NCBI RefSeq assembly: GCF_000255705.1
Contig: NZ_JH636439.1
Coordinates: 948,389-1,012,388 of the forward strand
Length of the DNA stretch: 64,000 nt
Origin: Zavarzinella formosa DSM 19928
Lineage (GTDB): Bacteria; Planctomycetota; Planctomycetia; Gemmatales; Gemmataceae
Reading direction: 5' to 3'
Of this stretch, positions 1 to 8,415 are shown one piece after another. Position 1 is the stretch's first letter; every line of letters starts with the position of its first letter. The notes under the pieces were generated by a model. That model was not told the DNA's origin. It made no database searches and saw nothing but the letters and a program-made list of their open reading frames with translations. The position numbers and the translations under genes were made by a program.

Positions 1-3000
1 TCTGCCCGAGGCCCCAAGCCGTCATGGCCACCTGGATGCCCCCTTCACTGATGGCTTGACGTCGTTGCGCCTCCGTCAGATCCAGGTGGTTGCCCGAGAT
101 GATGTCCCGGTCGGTGATCGCTCCGTACACCGTCGAAACACCCGTCAGGTCCGCTCCCGAACCGAGGATCGCCCCCGCGACGGTGTGGCCTCCGTCGTAG
201 TATCGCGTGATGGCCCCGCTGGCCAAGGCGCCGAACGCGGCCGCCGCCATCACCGCCCCGGCTCCGGGAACCAAGATGGTCAGGGCGACACCGCCGGCAA
301 TCATGGCCACGGTTTCCCACTTGGGCAGGTAATCCAGCGCGATTTGGAAGTCGCTTTCCGGCGGCGTCGGGTTCGCGGCGAGAGCCTGGCTGCCAAGCGG
401 GGCCGCTGTGTCCGAATTCAGTTTGGCCTGGGCGGCGGCCACGGCGTTTGTCTTGGCTTGCTCAAGTCGGGGGAACAAGCCCGCCATTTCCGCGTCGTGG
501 TCCCCGATTCGTTGGGCCACTTGGGCGTCGGTCGCAGTCCGGATATCAGTCAGCCGGACTTGAATGTCCGCAATGACGTCGGCCACCGCCTTGGTGACCA
601 ATTGGGTGGTCTTCTGGTCGGCGTCCGTCGCTCCGTTCCGGACCGCCGTGTCCACTTTCTGGAGATCCGCGACCACTCCGTCATGGCGGGTGGTTGCGGC
701 CTTTTCGTCCTTGGTCTTGGCGGCTGTCGCGTCGTCGGCGGCGCGGGTGTGTCGGGCGTCAGCCGTCTTGTCGTGGTCTTCCTTGGTGGAATCCGCTTCG
801 TCCTTGGCGGCCCGGTCGTCCTGTTCGGCCACGGTCCGTCGGTCATCACGGGCGTCGGACGCTTCTTCTCGCTCTCGCTCGACCTCGGCATCCTGTGTGT
901 CGTCGGCTTCCTTGACGGCCGCTGTCGCCTCGTCTTTGTCATGAGTTGCGGCATCCGCGTTTGCCTCATGCTCATCAGCCTTCCAAGCCGCATCTTCGTC
1001 GGCCACCGTGTCGGAGGCGGCCTGGGCATCCGCCTCAAGGTCGGCCACATAATCGTCGGCCTCGGTCTGGACCGTCGCCGGCAGGTCATCGATTTTCTCC
1101 TCCGTCAATGCGTCGTCAGCTTCTTCCTCGGTGATGTCCTTTGAGAGTTCGTCGGTGAATTCCGCCTTGGCGTCGGTTGCCTCGGCCGCAATGTCAGACG
1201 TTTCCCCGGTGATCCACAGCGCCATTTCGTCCCGCACCAACCCGGCGAACCGGGTTCCGGCCTGGCTCGCCCAAGAATTCACCACCGACCCGACGCTAGA
1301 CATGATGGACCCGATTTCTGTCTGCCAGGCAGCCAGCACCGTCGTGTCCCACGCAATGAGGTCGGCTTGGGTCGCACTCAGCGCGGCCGTGTCGGCGGCC
1401 GTGGTGGTGTCATACCAAGCCTTGATGGCGGTCGCCTCGGCCACCTGACGAGTTTCCCACGCGGTGGCTTGGGCATGGGTCCATGCCACACCGGCCGCCG
1501 TATCGGCCTCGTCTTGTGTCACTTGGGCGTTGACCATCGCATCGTCCAAGGCCACGCCGGCGTCGGTGACGGTGTTAATGTACGTTCCGTAAGCGGCTGA
1601 GTTTGTCCGCTCCTCGGCTGTCTTCGCGTCCTCGCGGGCGTTCTTCCACGTCTGATCGGCGTCGGAGAATGTGAACTCCATCGCTTGGGTCGCGTCGGCC
1701 ACCGCCGTGTCCCGCGCCCAAGCCGCCGCGTCGATGGCATCCGCAAGTGTCTTGTCGGCGTTGGCCAGGCCGTCGGCCAGCGTTTTCTTCGCGGCCGTCA
1801 GCGTGTTGTCGTAAGCGAACTCGGCGTTGGCCACGGTGTCTCCCCGGGCCTTTCCGGCATCGGCAATGGCGGTCGCGAGTGTCTTTTGGGCGTGGGATTT
1901 GGCTTCCTCCCGGTCAGCCGCCGGCTGGGCCATCGCCTGATCGAATGCCAGATTCGCCGCGGCACGGGCCTTCAATTTGGTCGCGTTCGCGTTCGCGTAT
2001 CCGTCGAATTTGGCCTTGTCGATCTCGTTCATCCGGGGCTGGTGCGCGATTCGAATGTCACCCAGTTTTGTGGCCAGATCTATTCCGGCTTGGTCCTTGA
2101 GCAGGGTGTAATCTCTCTGGGCTTGTTGTCGTTGAGTTGTGAGGCTGTCACGAAGGGCGTTCGCGGCGTTTTGATCCCTCATGCGGCTGGCTTTCTTCAT
2201 GCCCGGATAGTACGTCCGGTCCATGAAGTTCCAGAATGCCTGCGAGCCGTTCCGGAGCGTCTTGGTGTATGCCTTGTCGGCCGCCTTTTCGTCGGCCTTG
2301 ATTTCGTTTTTCTCACTCAGCCGGTCGCTGTCGTACGTCCGGTCCAAGGCTGTGGTGGTGGTGATCCATGCCTGATCGGCTGCCCGCAGCGCGGGGGCAA
2401 GGATCGCCCGCGCGGCCGCGTCGGCTGTGGCATATGTGGCGTCCGCGTTGGAATAAGCAGTCGCCCGGACATCCCTGGCGGCGGCAACCGTGGTGTTGTA
2501 AAGAGAATCGGCCTGGGCTTTCGCCGCCGGGACGGTGGGTTCGGCTTGGGCGACGATGCCATCGTAGGTTTGCTGGAGTTGCGCAACGGTGGTGTTGTAA
2601 GCCGTCCGGGCGGCCGCCTCAGCCACCGGATAAGCGTCGAGGGCCTGTTGCTTGGCTGTCGTGAACGTGGTCCAAGCCTGGGCCACCGTGTTTGAGTAGG
2701 CGTCGTCCGCCGCCTGCTCGTCCGCCGCCCGGTCCGATCCGGCTTGGGCGTTCGCGGCCTCGTAAGTGGTTTTGGCCGCCGCAAGGGCCTGGCTGTATGT
2801 GGCCCAAGCCTGCGCCACCGCCGCGTCGCGGGTTTGTTGGTCGGCGGCAATGGTCGCGTCATAGGTCTGGTCGGCCTGCGCCCGGGCGGCGGTTTCCGCG
2901 TCGGCCGCATCGATCATCGCCTGATTGTAAGCTGCGGTGGCCGCGTCGTACTGAGCTTGCAGGGTGGCTTGTTCGGCCGCCGCTTGCTGGTCCAGAAGCG

Positions 3001-5806
3001 CGTCGGCCTGTCCTGCGGTGGATGCGAACAAAGCTTGGGCTGCCGCCTCCGCGGCCAGTATTGTCGGATCTTGGCCAAAGTCCGGGACGGTCGTGCTGGC
3101 CTCATCGTCCGTGCCCGCCGAATAAGCCGCCTCCAAAGCAATTTGGGCCGGGTCGTACGCTCCTTGAACCTGGTCAAACGTGCCCTGTTGGATTGCGTTG
3201 GCCAACTGTTCCGCCTGTGTTGCGGCGGTTTCAGCGACGGTGTCGGCCTGATCGCGGCTAGTGGTCTGCTGGGTGACTTCATTGAGATACGCCTGCTCGG
3301 CGATGGCAATCACCTGTTGAAGATGGGCATCCCCGCCCGCCACTGTGCCGGCGTAAGTGGTTGCATCGGTTTCCACCGTGTTATCCAGTGATTGCTTGAG
3401 GGTGGCCATCTGATCGGCCAGCGTTTGGTCGTCCGTCGTCTCTCGCTGCTGGAGCGCGGTTTCGGCGGCCAAGGCGGCGGCCACATAGGCTTGATCGAGG
3501 TTGGCGAGATCTGTGGTGTAGCCGTTGTTGGCGCCATCCACGTCCGTGTTGTATTCGTCGTCGGATTGATCTGCGGCCGCATTATAAGCGGCGATCGCCG
3601 CCTGGACGGTCGACTCGAAACCGGCGGTGTCCTGGCCAAGGGTGTTTGTGTAGTCCGTGCTGGCGGCGATCAAGGCGGCGGTCTCGGCGGCCGCGTCAGC
3701 ATTGATCTGGTCCATCAGCGATGTGTCCGGGCCGTCGGATGTCGGCGGGTCCGGGTCTTGCTCAAGCGGTACCAAGGCTGCTTGGGCTGCTTGGTCCGCC
3801 GCCGTCTCGGCCGCCTGTTCGGTGGCGATGTCCTGTTGGATGGCCTGTTGAACGGCCGCGTCTCCAGAGTCATCGACCACTTCGTCCCCGACGTCCGGGT
3901 CTCCGGTGACGGCAACCACCACGGCGGCTTCCCCGGAATTTCCGTAGGAATCGTAGACGGTCACGATGGCCGCGAAGTCCTCCCCGGCGTCTCCGGAGGG
4001 AGCGGCCGGGAATGCGTGTGACGCGCTTGCTCCGCCGCCGCCGAAGTCCCACATGTAGGTATAAGGCCCGCTACCGCCGGTCGCCGACGCAGTGAACTGG
4101 ACGGGCTGGCCGGGACTGGCCTCCTCCAAGTCACCGGACGCGGTCACGATGAGTTGGGACAGGACGTGGACGGTGACCGACTTGCTGGCCGAGTTTCCGG
4201 CGTCATCGGTTACGGTCAGAGTGGCGGTGTAGTCCTGGCCGGAGCCGCCGGCCGGGGGGTCCGGGTAGACGTGCGATGGGTTCTGTGTGTTGTCGGTGTC
4301 ACCATCTCCGAAGCTCCAGGCGTACTGGTATCCGGTTCCGCTGCCGCCCGACGCGCTGCCCGTGAAATTGGCGGAGTCCCATGTGTTTACGATCGTCGGA
4401 CCGGTCGCAGTCACTGTCAGTGGCGTGGCGTCGGCGATGAACACCGTGGCCATGCCGCCCCCCGACGCCGGGGTGTACGAGGGCGAGCCGCCTCCTGACG
4501 GCGGATAGGTGAGATACAGGTCCACCGATTCGGTCGATTCTTGAATTTGGTCGGCAAGAGCCGTGACAGTGATATCAACGGTGGATTGCCCCGCCGCGAA
4601 GGAGACCGATCCGCCGATCGCCGTGTAATCGACGCCCGAGGTGGCTGACCCGCCCACGGAGTAAGAGACGGTAAGGCTCGTGTCGGTGCGGTCGCGGGTA
4701 AACCGGAAGTGGCCCGGCTGCGCGGTGTGGCCGGGGAAAGGTTCGGGGGCGTTGTCAAGGGCCTGGACCGAAACGATGGCGTCGTTGTCTTTGATCGTCA
4801 CCGTGGCCGAGCCGCCGGTGACCGTGTAACCGCCCGAATAGCCGCCTGAACCGCCACCAATAATGGTGGCCACCACTGTCTCGTCCGGCTCTTCCGCATT
4901 GTCGTCATACGGGGTGATCGGCACATCGACGTAGCCACCTCCGCTGGGAATGTAGACGGATGAAGTCGGGTAAGAGTAGTCGCTTCCGGGCATGGCCGTG
5001 CCACCGAAAGAGAGCATCACGGAGACGCCCCCCGATCCTCCGCTGCTATGTACCCTGATTGTTCCCGGATCAGGTCCATTCTCGGACGCATCTCCGTCTT
5101 CGGTCGTCAGCCATACGGTCGCGCCTCCGGAAGTCCCTCCTGAGGTTCCGCCGGAAGTCCCACCCGAGGTCCCTCCTGACGTTCCCCCCGAGGTTCCTCC
5201 TGAGGTTCCGCCGGAAGTCCCTCCTGAGGTTCCGCCGGAAGTCCCCCCCGAGGTTCCTCCGGAAGTTCCCCCCGAGGTTCCTCCGGAAGTTCCTCCGGAA
5301 GTCCCTCCGGAGGTTCCCCCGGAAGTGCCGCCTCCCGACGAGAAGCTCTGGTCCATTGGCGCACGAAACAGCAGTTTCTGCACTGTTGGCGTGGCTGCCG
5401 CCGTCGTCGGCTGATTCGTTGCTGTTGTTTCGCCGCTCCAGAACTCTTCCACGCTTGCCGCGTCGGCATTACTTGGCGAAACAGTGGCAGGAGCCGTCGT
5501 CTCGCTTGAGTCTGTCCCGAAAAATCCCCCGGTTTCACCGAACGACAACGTCGTCGGCGTGATCGGTTGCGGCCCGTCGATGGAAAGCGGCCCGGTCGTT
5601 TGGCTTACGGCATACTGGCTTGGGTCGCCCAAGTTGAATCCGGCCATCATGGCCGGCATTGTGCGGTCTTCCAGTCGCCAGAGGTCCAGTTTTTTGTTCT
5701 TTCGTTTTCCGGGGGGAGTTGATCGGAGCCACGCCCGCAGGCGGCCGAGAAACTCATTAACGGGCCGAGACGGGGCGCGGTCGCGCGGGGAGGCGTGCGA
5801 TTGCAT
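1..5806 (-). CDS. Giant surface protein with TSGG repeat, Calx-beta, PKD, helical rod and pre-toxin-like end (3' end outside window)
   Basis: This leftward frame is open from ATG at 5806 to the left edge: at least 1,935 codons and no stop. The N-terminus is basic and then reads LDLWRLEDRTMPA (about residues 40-52), the planctomycete N-terminal export/anchor motif. In order follow a Thr/Ser-rich linker, 17 Thr-Ser-Gly-Gly units (about 158-228), two Calx-beta domains (about 229-455), two PKD domains (about 459-635, with WSFGDGD and WDFGGGG strands), then about 1,150 residues of Ala/Gln/Asp-rich, Gly-poor sequence expected to form a long helical rod. Near residues 1828-1860 is a hydrophobic segment (VALTILVPGAGAVMAAAAFG), followed by GADLTGVSTVYGAITDRDI. 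That last part resembles the pre-toxin (PT-TG) modules placed before toxin domains in polymorphic toxins. Domain names are from memory of the families; the toxin assignment is inference because the C-terminus is off the edge. Confidence 0.85.
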   Translation of the reverse strand, partial: MQSHASPRDRAPSRPVNEFLGRLRAWLRSTPPGKRKNKKLDLWRLEDRTMPAMMAGFNLGDPSQYAVSQTTGPLSIDGPQPITPTTLSFGETGGFFGTDSSETTAPATVSPSNADAASVEEFWSGETTATNQPTTAAATPTVQKLLFRAPMDQSFSSGGGTSGGTSGGTSGGTSGGTSGGTSGGTSGGTSGGTSGGTSGGTSGGTSGGTSGGTSGGTSGGTSGGTSGGATVWLTTEDGDASENGPDPGTIRVHSSGGSGGVSVMLSFGGTAMPGSDYSYPTSSVYIPSGGGYVDVPITPYDDNAEEPDETVVATIIGGGSGGYSGGYTVTGGSATVTIKDNDAIVSVQALDNAPEPFPGHTAQPGHFRFTRDRTDTSLTVSYSVGGSATSGVDYTAIGGSVSFAAGQSTVDITVTALADQIQESTESVDLYLTYPPSGGGSPSYTPASGGGMATVFIADATPLTVTATGPTIVNTWDSANFTGSASGGSGTGYQYAWSFGDGDTDNTQNPSHVYPDPPAGGSGQDYTATLTVTDDAGNSASKSVTVHVLSQLIVTASGDLEEASPGQPVQFTASATGGSGPYTYMWDFGGGGASASHAFPAAPSGDAGEDFAAIVTVYDSYGNSGEAAVVVAVTGDPDVGDEVVDDSGDAAVQQAIQQDIATEQAAETAADQAAQAALVPLEQDPDPPTSDGPDTSLMDQINADAAAETAALIAASTDYTNTLGQDTAGFESTVQAAIAAYNAAADQSDDEYNTDVDGANNGYTTDLANLDQAYVAAALAAETALQQRETTDDQTLADQMATLKQSLDNTVETDATTYAGTVAGGDAHLQQVIAIAEQAYLNEVTQQTTSRDQADTVAETAATQAEQLANAIQQGTFDQVQGAYDPAQIALEAAYSAGTDDEASTTVPDFGQDPTILAAEAAAQALFASTAGQADALLDQQAAAEQATLQAQYDAATAAYNQAMIDAADAETAARAQADQTYDATIAADQQTRDAAVAQAWATYSQALAAAKTTYEAANAQAGSDRAADEQAADDAYSNTVAQAWTTFTTAKQQALDAYPVAEAAARTAYNTTVAQLQQTYDGIVAQAEPTVPAAKAQADSLYNTTVAAARDVRATAYSNADATYATADAAARAILAPALRAADQAWITTTTALDRTYDSDRLSEKNEIKADEKAADKAYTKTLRNGSQAFWNFMDRTYYPGMKKASRMRDQNAANALRDSLTTQRQQAQRDYTLLKDQAGIDLATKLGDIRIAHQPRMNEIDKAKFDGYANANATKLKARAAANLAFDQAMAQPAADREEAKSHAQKTLATAIADAGKARGDTVANAEFAYDNTLTAAKKTLADGLANADKTLADAIDAAAWARDTAVADATQAMEFTFSDADQTWKNAREDAKTAEERTNSAAYGTYINTVTDAGVALDDAMVNAQVTQDEADTAAGVAWTHAQATAWETRQVAEATAIKAWYDTTTAADTAALSATQADLIAWDTTVLAAWQTEIGSIMSSVGSVVNSWASQAGTRFAGLVRDEMALWITGETSDIAAEATDAKAEFTDELSKDITEEEADDALTEEKIDDLPATVQTEADDYVADLEADAQAASDTVADEDAAWKADEHEANADAATHDKDEATAAVKEADDTQDAEVEREREEASDARDDRRTVAEQDDRAAKDEADSTKEDHDKTADARHTRAADDATAAKTKDEKAATTRHDGVVADLQKVDTAVRNGATDADQKTTQLVTKAVADVIADIQVRLTDIRTATDAQVAQRIGDHDAEMAGLFPRLEQAKTNAVAAAQAKLNSDTAAPLGSQALAANPTPPESDFQIALDYLPKWETVAMIAGGVALTILVPGAGAVMAAAAFGALASGAITRYYDGGHTVAGAILGSGADLTGVSTVYGAITDRDIISGNHLDLTEAQRRQAISEGGIQVAMTAWGLGQ
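5127..5332 (-). repeat. 12-bp tandem repeat encoding 17 Thr-Ser-Gly-Gly units
   Basis: A 12-bp unit is repeated about 17 times within the giant gene. Codon variation between units (ACTTCCGGAGGA, ACCTCGGGGGGA, ACTTCCGGCGGA) keeps the TSGG reading exactly, so the protein sequence is selected rather than the DNA being a recent slip. It forms a flexible linker between the N-terminal anchor region and the first Calx-beta domain. Confidence 0.9.
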
Positions 5807-6066
5807 TTTGGGATCCGTTTTTTTAAGGGACTGGACGCTAAAAGAGTCTTTATTTCAAACTTGATGAACGGACGGGGATTCTGACAGAACCGACAGGGTA
5901 ATGTCAAACATAAAATTAAAATAATCTTAAAAAATCGTAAACCACAATCCGCATTATCGGAAAAATGCCCTGACATGAAGTTGTTGCGGTGAACACCCGG
6001 ACACTCTTGCCCTCCGATTGACTCACACCAAGATGACGGAACCGCATTCCCTTTCCACGAGCCGCC

Positions 6067-7260
6067 GTGCGAACGCCACCACGCATCTTGTTTGCGTCCT
6101 ACCACGGGTATTTTGATCCGGCCAGCGGAGCCGCCCTTGCCACCCGCGATCTGCTCGAACTTCTCGCCGTGAACGGGTGGCCGTGCGGGGCCGTTTGCGG
6201 TCCCGATCTCGATGCTCCCCCGTCGGCTGATCGCGCCGCGTGGCTGGCCGCGCTTGGACTGAGCGTCACGACCAAGGACGTGACGGCCGGGGTTCCGCAC
6301 CGTCTGTTCCACGTCGCCGGCAGCGTCCGGGCCACGGTGTTTGTCCCCGCCGGATGGGCCGGGAACCGGCCGGCGACCACTGCCGAAGCCGATGAGTTCA
6401 TCGGCTTTTTTTGTCGGGTCGCCGCCGCCTTCAAGCCTGATATCGTGCTCACTTATGGCGGGCACGAGGTGGGTCGGAGGCTCATGGTCGCCGCCAGGGA
6501 ACTGGGGGCAAAGGTTGTTTTTGCCCTGCACAACTTCGCCTACGACGGTCCGGCCGCGTTCCGGGGCGCCGACGCCGTGTTTGTTCCGTCCCGGTTCGCC
6601 CAGTATGAGTATGCCCGCCGCAGAGTCACGGCGGCCGTCCTTCCGTGCCCGTTTTCGTGGGAACGAGTCCGGGCCATGAACGTCTCGGGCCAATTCATCA
6701 CGTTCGTCAATCCGGTCCCGGACAAGGGAGTGTTCGTCTTTGCCAGGATCATCGTTGAGTTGGGCCGGCGGCGGCCGGACATTCCGTTTCTCGTCGTCGA
6801 GTCCCGAGGCCGGGCTGACTGGCTGGCGAGGACTGGCGTCGATTTGGTCGGTCTGCCGACCGTGCATCGCATGGCCAACTCGGGCAACCCGGCGGCCTTC
6901 TATGCCTTGTCCCGCGCCATCCTCATGCCATCGTTATGGAATGAGTCCTTGGGCCGCGTCGCCGCGGAGGCTTTGGTCAACGGCCTCCCGGTGGTCGCCT
7001 CTGACCGCGGGGCCTTGCCCGAGACTCTCGGAAGCGCCGGATTATGCTTGCCATTGCCCGCGCACTGCACGCCGGAAAGTCGCCTGCCTCCGTCGGCGGA
7101 CGAGGTGAGCGCGTGGTGTGCCGAGATCGAACGGTTATGGGATGATGCGGCGTATCACGAAGACCGGCGACAAAAGTCCCTTGCGGCCGCCGGGCGATGG
7201 AGGCCGGAAGTCTTGCTCGCCCGGTTTGAAGAGTTCTTTCACCGAGTGGCCGGGACATGA
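6067..7260 (+). CDS. Glycosyltransferase family 4/group 1
   Basis: 397 residues with a two-domain GT-B layout. The N-terminal half begins RILFASYHGYFDPASGAA, the usual first strand and loop of family 4 enzymes that remove the donor sugar from a nucleotide. The C-terminal half contains PSLWNESLGRVAAEAL and GLPVVASDRGALPETLG, matching the conserved E-x7-E and nucleotide-sugar binding region of the group 1 family. It probably transfers a sugar to a cell-surface glycan in the cytoplasm; donor and acceptor cannot be told. The start is GTG at 6067; an ATG at 6033 is in another frame. It is divergent from the giant gene (260-bp shared upstream region), and stands alone. Confidence 0.88.
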   Translation: MRTPPRILFASYHGYFDPASGAALATRDLLELLAVNGWPCGAVCGPDLDAPPSADRAAWLAALGLSVTTKDVTAGVPHRLFHVAGSVRATVFVPAGWAGNRPATTAEADEFIGFFCRVAAAFKPDIVLTYGGHEVGRRLMVAARELGAKVVFALHNFAYDGPAAFRGADAVFVPSRFAQYEYARRRVTAAVLPCPFSWERVRAMNVSGQFITFVNPVPDKGVFVFARIIVELGRRRPDIPFLVVESRGRADWLARTGVDLVGLPTVHRMANSGNPAAFYALSRAILMPSLWNESLGRVAAEALVNGLPVVASDRGALPETLGSAGLCLPLPAHCTPESRLPPSADEVSAWCAEIERLWDDAAYHEDRRQKSLAAAGRWRPEVLLARFEEFFHRVAGT

Positions 7261-7280
7261 CGGAATGAACTCCATTCCGT
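7260..7280. terminator. Short hairpin between convergent stops
   Basis: Arms ACGGAAT and ATTCCGT are perfectly paired around a 7-nt loop, placed between the stop of the glycosyltransferase and the stop of the DUF2090 gene. There is no T-run, so it may only slow polymerase from both sides. Confidence 0.35.
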
Positions 7281-7302
7281 GCCGATTCGAGCGATCAAAG
7301 GC

Positions 7303-8214
7303 TTATTCTCTCGCCTTCACGAACAAATCGGTCCACGATTGATAGGCGGCGGCGATCTCTGCCACGGCGACCTCTCGCGTGATCTTCTTGGCGAGGAAGT
7401 TCACCAAGGGTTCCCAAAAGGTGGTACGGCCGACGGCGAAGCCGATGAAACCGGGAACCTTGGCGGCCGTTGTCAGCCATTGGCGCACTTTCTTGTCGTC
7501 CTCGCCCCGGCCTAGAATAATGCAGCCGACTTTGTCTCGCCCGGATCGGCGAGCGGCGGCGACGACGTGTTTGCAATCCTCCGTCTCGTCGAGGCCCTCG
7601 ATCTTCCAGACATCCGCCTCGACCCCGGCGTCTTGCAACTCGTGGATGGCCTGAATCACCAAGGCGGGCCGCAACCGGAGATCGTAGGCTTTCTTGTCGT
7701 TGGCCAAGTTCTGTAATTCGGTCGGTGTCGGAGGCACGAGCAACTCGAACATGAACAGTCGATTGCTTCCCCGGAGGTATTCCGACAGTTGCTTCAGACG
7801 GGCCGCCTGCCGCCGGTTTAATTCCCGGTCCCCCTCGGGGTTGTAGCGCACCAACACTTTGCAGAAGGTCGGGTCGAAGCGTTCGATGTGGCGGGCAAAG
7901 TCCTGGCCGTATTCAAAATCGAATTCGTCGTGGCCGCTCTGTTCGGCCGGGCAGGCGGTGATGAAACCCTCCCGACGGGCCTCCTCTAAAATGGCCGCCC
8001 CGAACTCTTCGTCCACGAGGATACCGGCGTGATCCTTCGGCACCCCGTTCGCCACGGCGGCGCGGAAGCCATCGAAGATTACTTGTTTGGCGGCGGCGAT
8101 CTCCGCCGTTTGTTCTTTGCTCAGCGGCTCATGCCAGCCAAACAGGTTTTTCGAGAACGTGGCCCGGTGATCAAAGGGCAGCACAAACAGGGGTTTGTCG
8201 TAGCCAATCGTCAT
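7303..8214 (-). CDS. DUF2090 aldolase-like TIM-barrel protein
   Basis: 303 residues from the ATG at 8214, chosen because GGAGG lies 8 bases before it and the conserved sequence begins directly after it (LFVLPFDHRATF); an upstream in-frame start would add 45 unrelated residues. The family is DUF2090, related to the C-terminal aldolase half of IolC-type proteins that act on 2-deoxy-5-keto-gluconate 6-phosphate in inositol breakdown. Visible conserved stretches are CKVLVRYNPEGD, WKIEGLDETEDC and IILGRGEDD. No inositol genes lie next to it, so the substrate here is unknown. It converges with the glycosyltransferase and lies downstream of a palindromic element at 8281-8330. Confidence 0.82.
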   Translation of the reverse strand: MTIGYDKPLFVLPFDHRATFSKNLFGWHEPLSKEQTAEIAAAKQVIFDGFRAAVANGVPKDHAGILVDEEFGAAILEEARREGFITACPAEQSGHDEFDFEYGQDFARHIERFDPTFCKVLVRYNPEGDRELNRRQAARLKQLSEYLRGSNRLFMFELLVPPTPTELQNLANDKKAYDLRLRPALVIQAIHELQDAGVEADVWKIEGLDETEDCKHVVAAARRSGRDKVGCIILGRGEDDKKVRQWLTTAAKVPGFIGFAVGRTTFWEPLVNFLAKKITREVAVAEIAAAYQSWTDLFVKARE

Positions 8215-8280
8215 GATCGTCGCCTCCGTCAAATAGTCGGTCGCCGGTTGATGGGGAAATCTTACGCATCTTCGCCTCCC

Positions 8281-8330
8281 CATTAATAGCGTTGGGTCGG
8301 GACATGTCGGACAACATGACGTGATTAATG
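8281..8330. promoter_or_regulatory. Nested inverted repeat upstream of the DUF2090 gene
   Basis: Outer arms CATTAAT (8281-8287) and ATTAATG (8324-8330) enclose inner arms CATGT (8303-8307) and ACATG (8314-8318). It lies 67-116 bases upstream of the DUF2090 start and just past the stop of the DUF1501 gene on the same strand. It could be an operator or a terminator; there is no T-run. Confidence 0.3.
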
Positions 8331-8415
8331 ATCGGAGGCGAACCGGCATATTGCCGGCCGAACCGAGGAAGCGGAAGAATGGCTTTCGTCTGGTTTCCGG
8401 CGTGGCGGGCCAGCG

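Noticed and set aside
56-3261. Several long rightward open frames across 0-4 kb (e.g. 56-1144 and 1685-2695)
   Set aside because: They are antisense to the continuous leftward giant gene, are rich in Arg/Gly/Pro, show no family resemblance, and change frame every kilobase.
5127-5332. Short regular repeats resembling a CRISPR array
   Set aside because: 12-bp units without spacers, in frame within a protein.
4992-5414. Rightward frame encoding a PPEV repeat
   Set aside because: It is the complement of the Thr-Ser-Gly-Gly repeat; the leftward frame extends through both sides with recognisable domains.
5647-6867. 406-codon leftward frame opposite the glycosyltransferase
   Set aside because: The rightward frame has clear glycosyltransferase motifs; the leftward one has none and would overlap the start of the giant gene.
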